Assembly (NCBI RefSeq): GCF_002868735.1
Contig: NZ_CP025612.1
Span: 744,001-808,000 of the forward strand
Length of the DNA: 64,000 bases
Reading direction: 5' to 3'
Source: Niveispirillum cyanobacteriorum
GTDB taxonomy: Bacteria; Pseudomonadota; Alphaproteobacteria; Azospirillales; Azospirillaceae
The stretch's first letter is position 1, and each line of letters starts with the position of its first letter. The position numbers were made by a program, and so were the translations under genes. Under the pieces are notes generated by a model that made no database searches, had not been told where the DNA came from, and worked only from the letters and a program-made list of their open reading frames with translations. Positions 63,108 to 64,000 of the stretch are shown here, one piece after another.

Positions 63108-63782
63108 TTACATTTCCTTCGTTGACCTCAATGCGCGATCCAGGGCCAGACCGGCAATGAGGCCAGCAGCCTGGGCCAATATGAAGCCCGGGACATCCAG
63201 GGGGCGGATACCAGCGAAACTGTCGGTCAGGCTGCGTGCCAGGGTGACGGCGGGATTGGTGAAGCCGGTGCTGGCCGTGTACCAGTAGCCGGCCATTACA
63301 GCCAACGGCACGGCGTAAGAAAGAGCAGCCGCCGTACCGCTGCGTAGTGCACGCAGTATGATGGTTACCAGAACCAACGTTGCCACGGCTTCCGACAACC
63401 ATTGTCCCGGACCGGTGCGGACTGTCGCGGAGACCTGCACAAGCGTCTGGTTGAACATACCATGGGCCAGCAGCACGCCTGATACGGCGGCGACCGCCTG
63501 CACAGCCAGATAGGCCGCTACCCGTGAACGAGGAAAATAGCCGGTGGCCGCTAGGGCCAGCGTGACAGCCGGGTTGAAATGCGCGCCGGACAGCGGCCCG
63601 AACATATGGATAAGCGCCACCAGGGCACCACCGGTGGCAATAGCATTGGCCAACAGGGCAACGGCACCGTTACCACCGGCCAGTTGCCAAGCCATGATGC
63701 CGGAGCCAACGATCACGGCCAGCAGCAACGCGGTGCCGATCCCCTCCGCAATCAGCGCCTGAAACAAGGAAGGCCGGGTCAT
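63108..63782 (-). CDS. aqpS: Aquaglyceroporin-type channel (ars-linked)
   Basis: A 224-aa MIP channel with both NPA motifs intact (F-N-P-A-V and T-N-P-A-V) and six helices. Placed ATGA-coupled after arsC, as in aqpS-containing ars operons where it lets arsenite flow out after arsenate reduction. A general water channel is the alternative. Confidence 0.85.
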   Translation of the reverse strand: MTRPSLFQALIAEGIGTALLLAVIVGSGIMAWQLAGGNGAVALLANAIATGGALVALIHMFGPLSGAHFNPAVTLALAATGYFPRSRVAAYLAVQAVAAVSGVLLAHGMFNQTLVQVSATVRTGPGQWLSEAVATLVLVTIILRALRSGTAAALSYAVPLAVMAGYWYTASTGFTNPAVTLARSLTDSFAGIRPLDVPGFILAQAAGLIAGLALDRALRSTKEM

Positions 63783-64000
63783 GGGTGGCTTTCCTCAGCG
63801 ATTTCATCCATCCGCCGTTTCAGCGCCATGCGGTCCAGCGTGGCCATCGGCAGGCTGGTGAATATAGACAGACGGCGTTCGATCATGCGGTAGACATCGG
63901 CCGTGAAGGCCGCCTTTTCCGCATCGGTACCGGTGGCGGATGACGGATCGGGAAAGCCCCAGTGTGCCGTCAACGGCTGTCCCGGCCAGATGGGACAGAC
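63779..64000 (-). CDS. arsC: Arsenate reductase, LMW-phosphatase type (partial, 5' end beyond right edge)
   Basis: The last 73 residues of a thioredoxin-coupled ArsC-like enzyme run off the right edge: C-P-I-W-P-G-Q-P-L-T-A-H-W-G-F-P-D-P, then F-T-S-L-P and a basic C-terminus. The catalytic Cys loop is not in the window. Overlaps the aquaporin start by four bases. Confidence 0.85.
   Translation of the reverse strand, partial: VCPIWPGQPLTAHWGFPDPSSATGTDAEKAAFTADVYRMIERRLSIFTSLPMATLDRMALKRRMDEIAEESHP

Overview
The window is a GC-rich chromosomal segment of an alphaproteobacterium, most likely of the Rhodospirillales/Azospirillaceae type. The best evidence is the conserved block bamE / ubiquinol-cytochrome c chaperone / DUF177 / rpmF-plsX-fabH-ihfA-merR (about 12.0-17.2 kb), together with DUF2336, HWE-kinase, RNase J and TAXI-type genes typical of that class. 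The genus assignment is inference. Genes are tightly packed, with many ATGA-type stop/start overlaps. No gene-free stretch exceeds 300 bases. I found no rRNA, tRNA, CRISPR array, transposase or prophage.

Layout. 0-8.2 kb (minus): three CaiB/BaiF class III CoA-transferase-like genes, a TRAP transporter (Q, M, P subunits) and a TonB-dependent receptor, which looks like an outer-to-inner-membrane uptake route feeding CoA activation. 8.4-11.8 kb: a MarR regulator, then vanB, a GntR regulator and vanA (vanillate O-demethylase), with candidate operators shared between the receptor and vanA promoters. 12-17.2 kb: the lipid/ribosome housekeeping block. 17.3-21.5 kb: a glutamine-synthetase-like enzyme, an unusual SDR coupled to a folB-like aldolase, and a divergent ABC importer pair without a binding protein. 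21.6-27.1 kb: a secreted repeat protein, then an mlaE-mlaF-mlaD-lipoprotein lipid-transport operon followed by an orphan TAXI binding protein. 27.3-34.5 kb: DUF2336, a second glutamine-synthetase-like gene, a hybrid histidine kinase with two sibling receivers, and a DUF4394/cupredoxin pair. 34.5-42.5 kb: DMT exporter, PuuC-type aldehyde dehydrogenase, ClpP paralogue, MOSC protein, a K+/H+ antiporter with a cyclic-nucleotide-binding domain, and a TetR/hydrolase pair with twin operators. 43-47.3 kb: DUF2946, TonB receptor and PepSY protein, a probable metal-uptake module. 47.3-49.4 kb: pobR/pobA. 49.7-57.4 kb: RNase J-like protein, DMT/LysR, a PEP-mutase-like protein coupled to an Ada-AlkA protein that has lost its glycosylase core, glutathione peroxidase and isochorismatase. 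57.5-64 kb: glcB with divergent iclR, a receiver/HWE kinase pair, and the end of an arsenic operon (aquaporin, arsC) running off the right edge.

How the genes work together. VanAB and PobA convert vanillate and 4-hydroxybenzoate to protocatechuate, and malate synthase G handles C2 units, so catabolism of plant aromatics and acids is a clear theme. No ring-cleavage (pca/lig) genes are in the window. The most unusual items are: (i) the Ada-AlkA fusion missing its catalytic core; (ii) two near-identical palindromes that place an alpha/beta hydrolase under its neighbouring TetR, whose own promoter gives an almost leaderless mRNA; (iii) a 34% GC patch inside an otherwise GC-rich PEP-mutase-like gene; (iv) a CoA-transferase paralogue lacking the catalytic Asp between two intact ones; (v) a four-repeat secreted protein; and (vi) a DUF2946/TonB/PepSY module with a His/Met loop.
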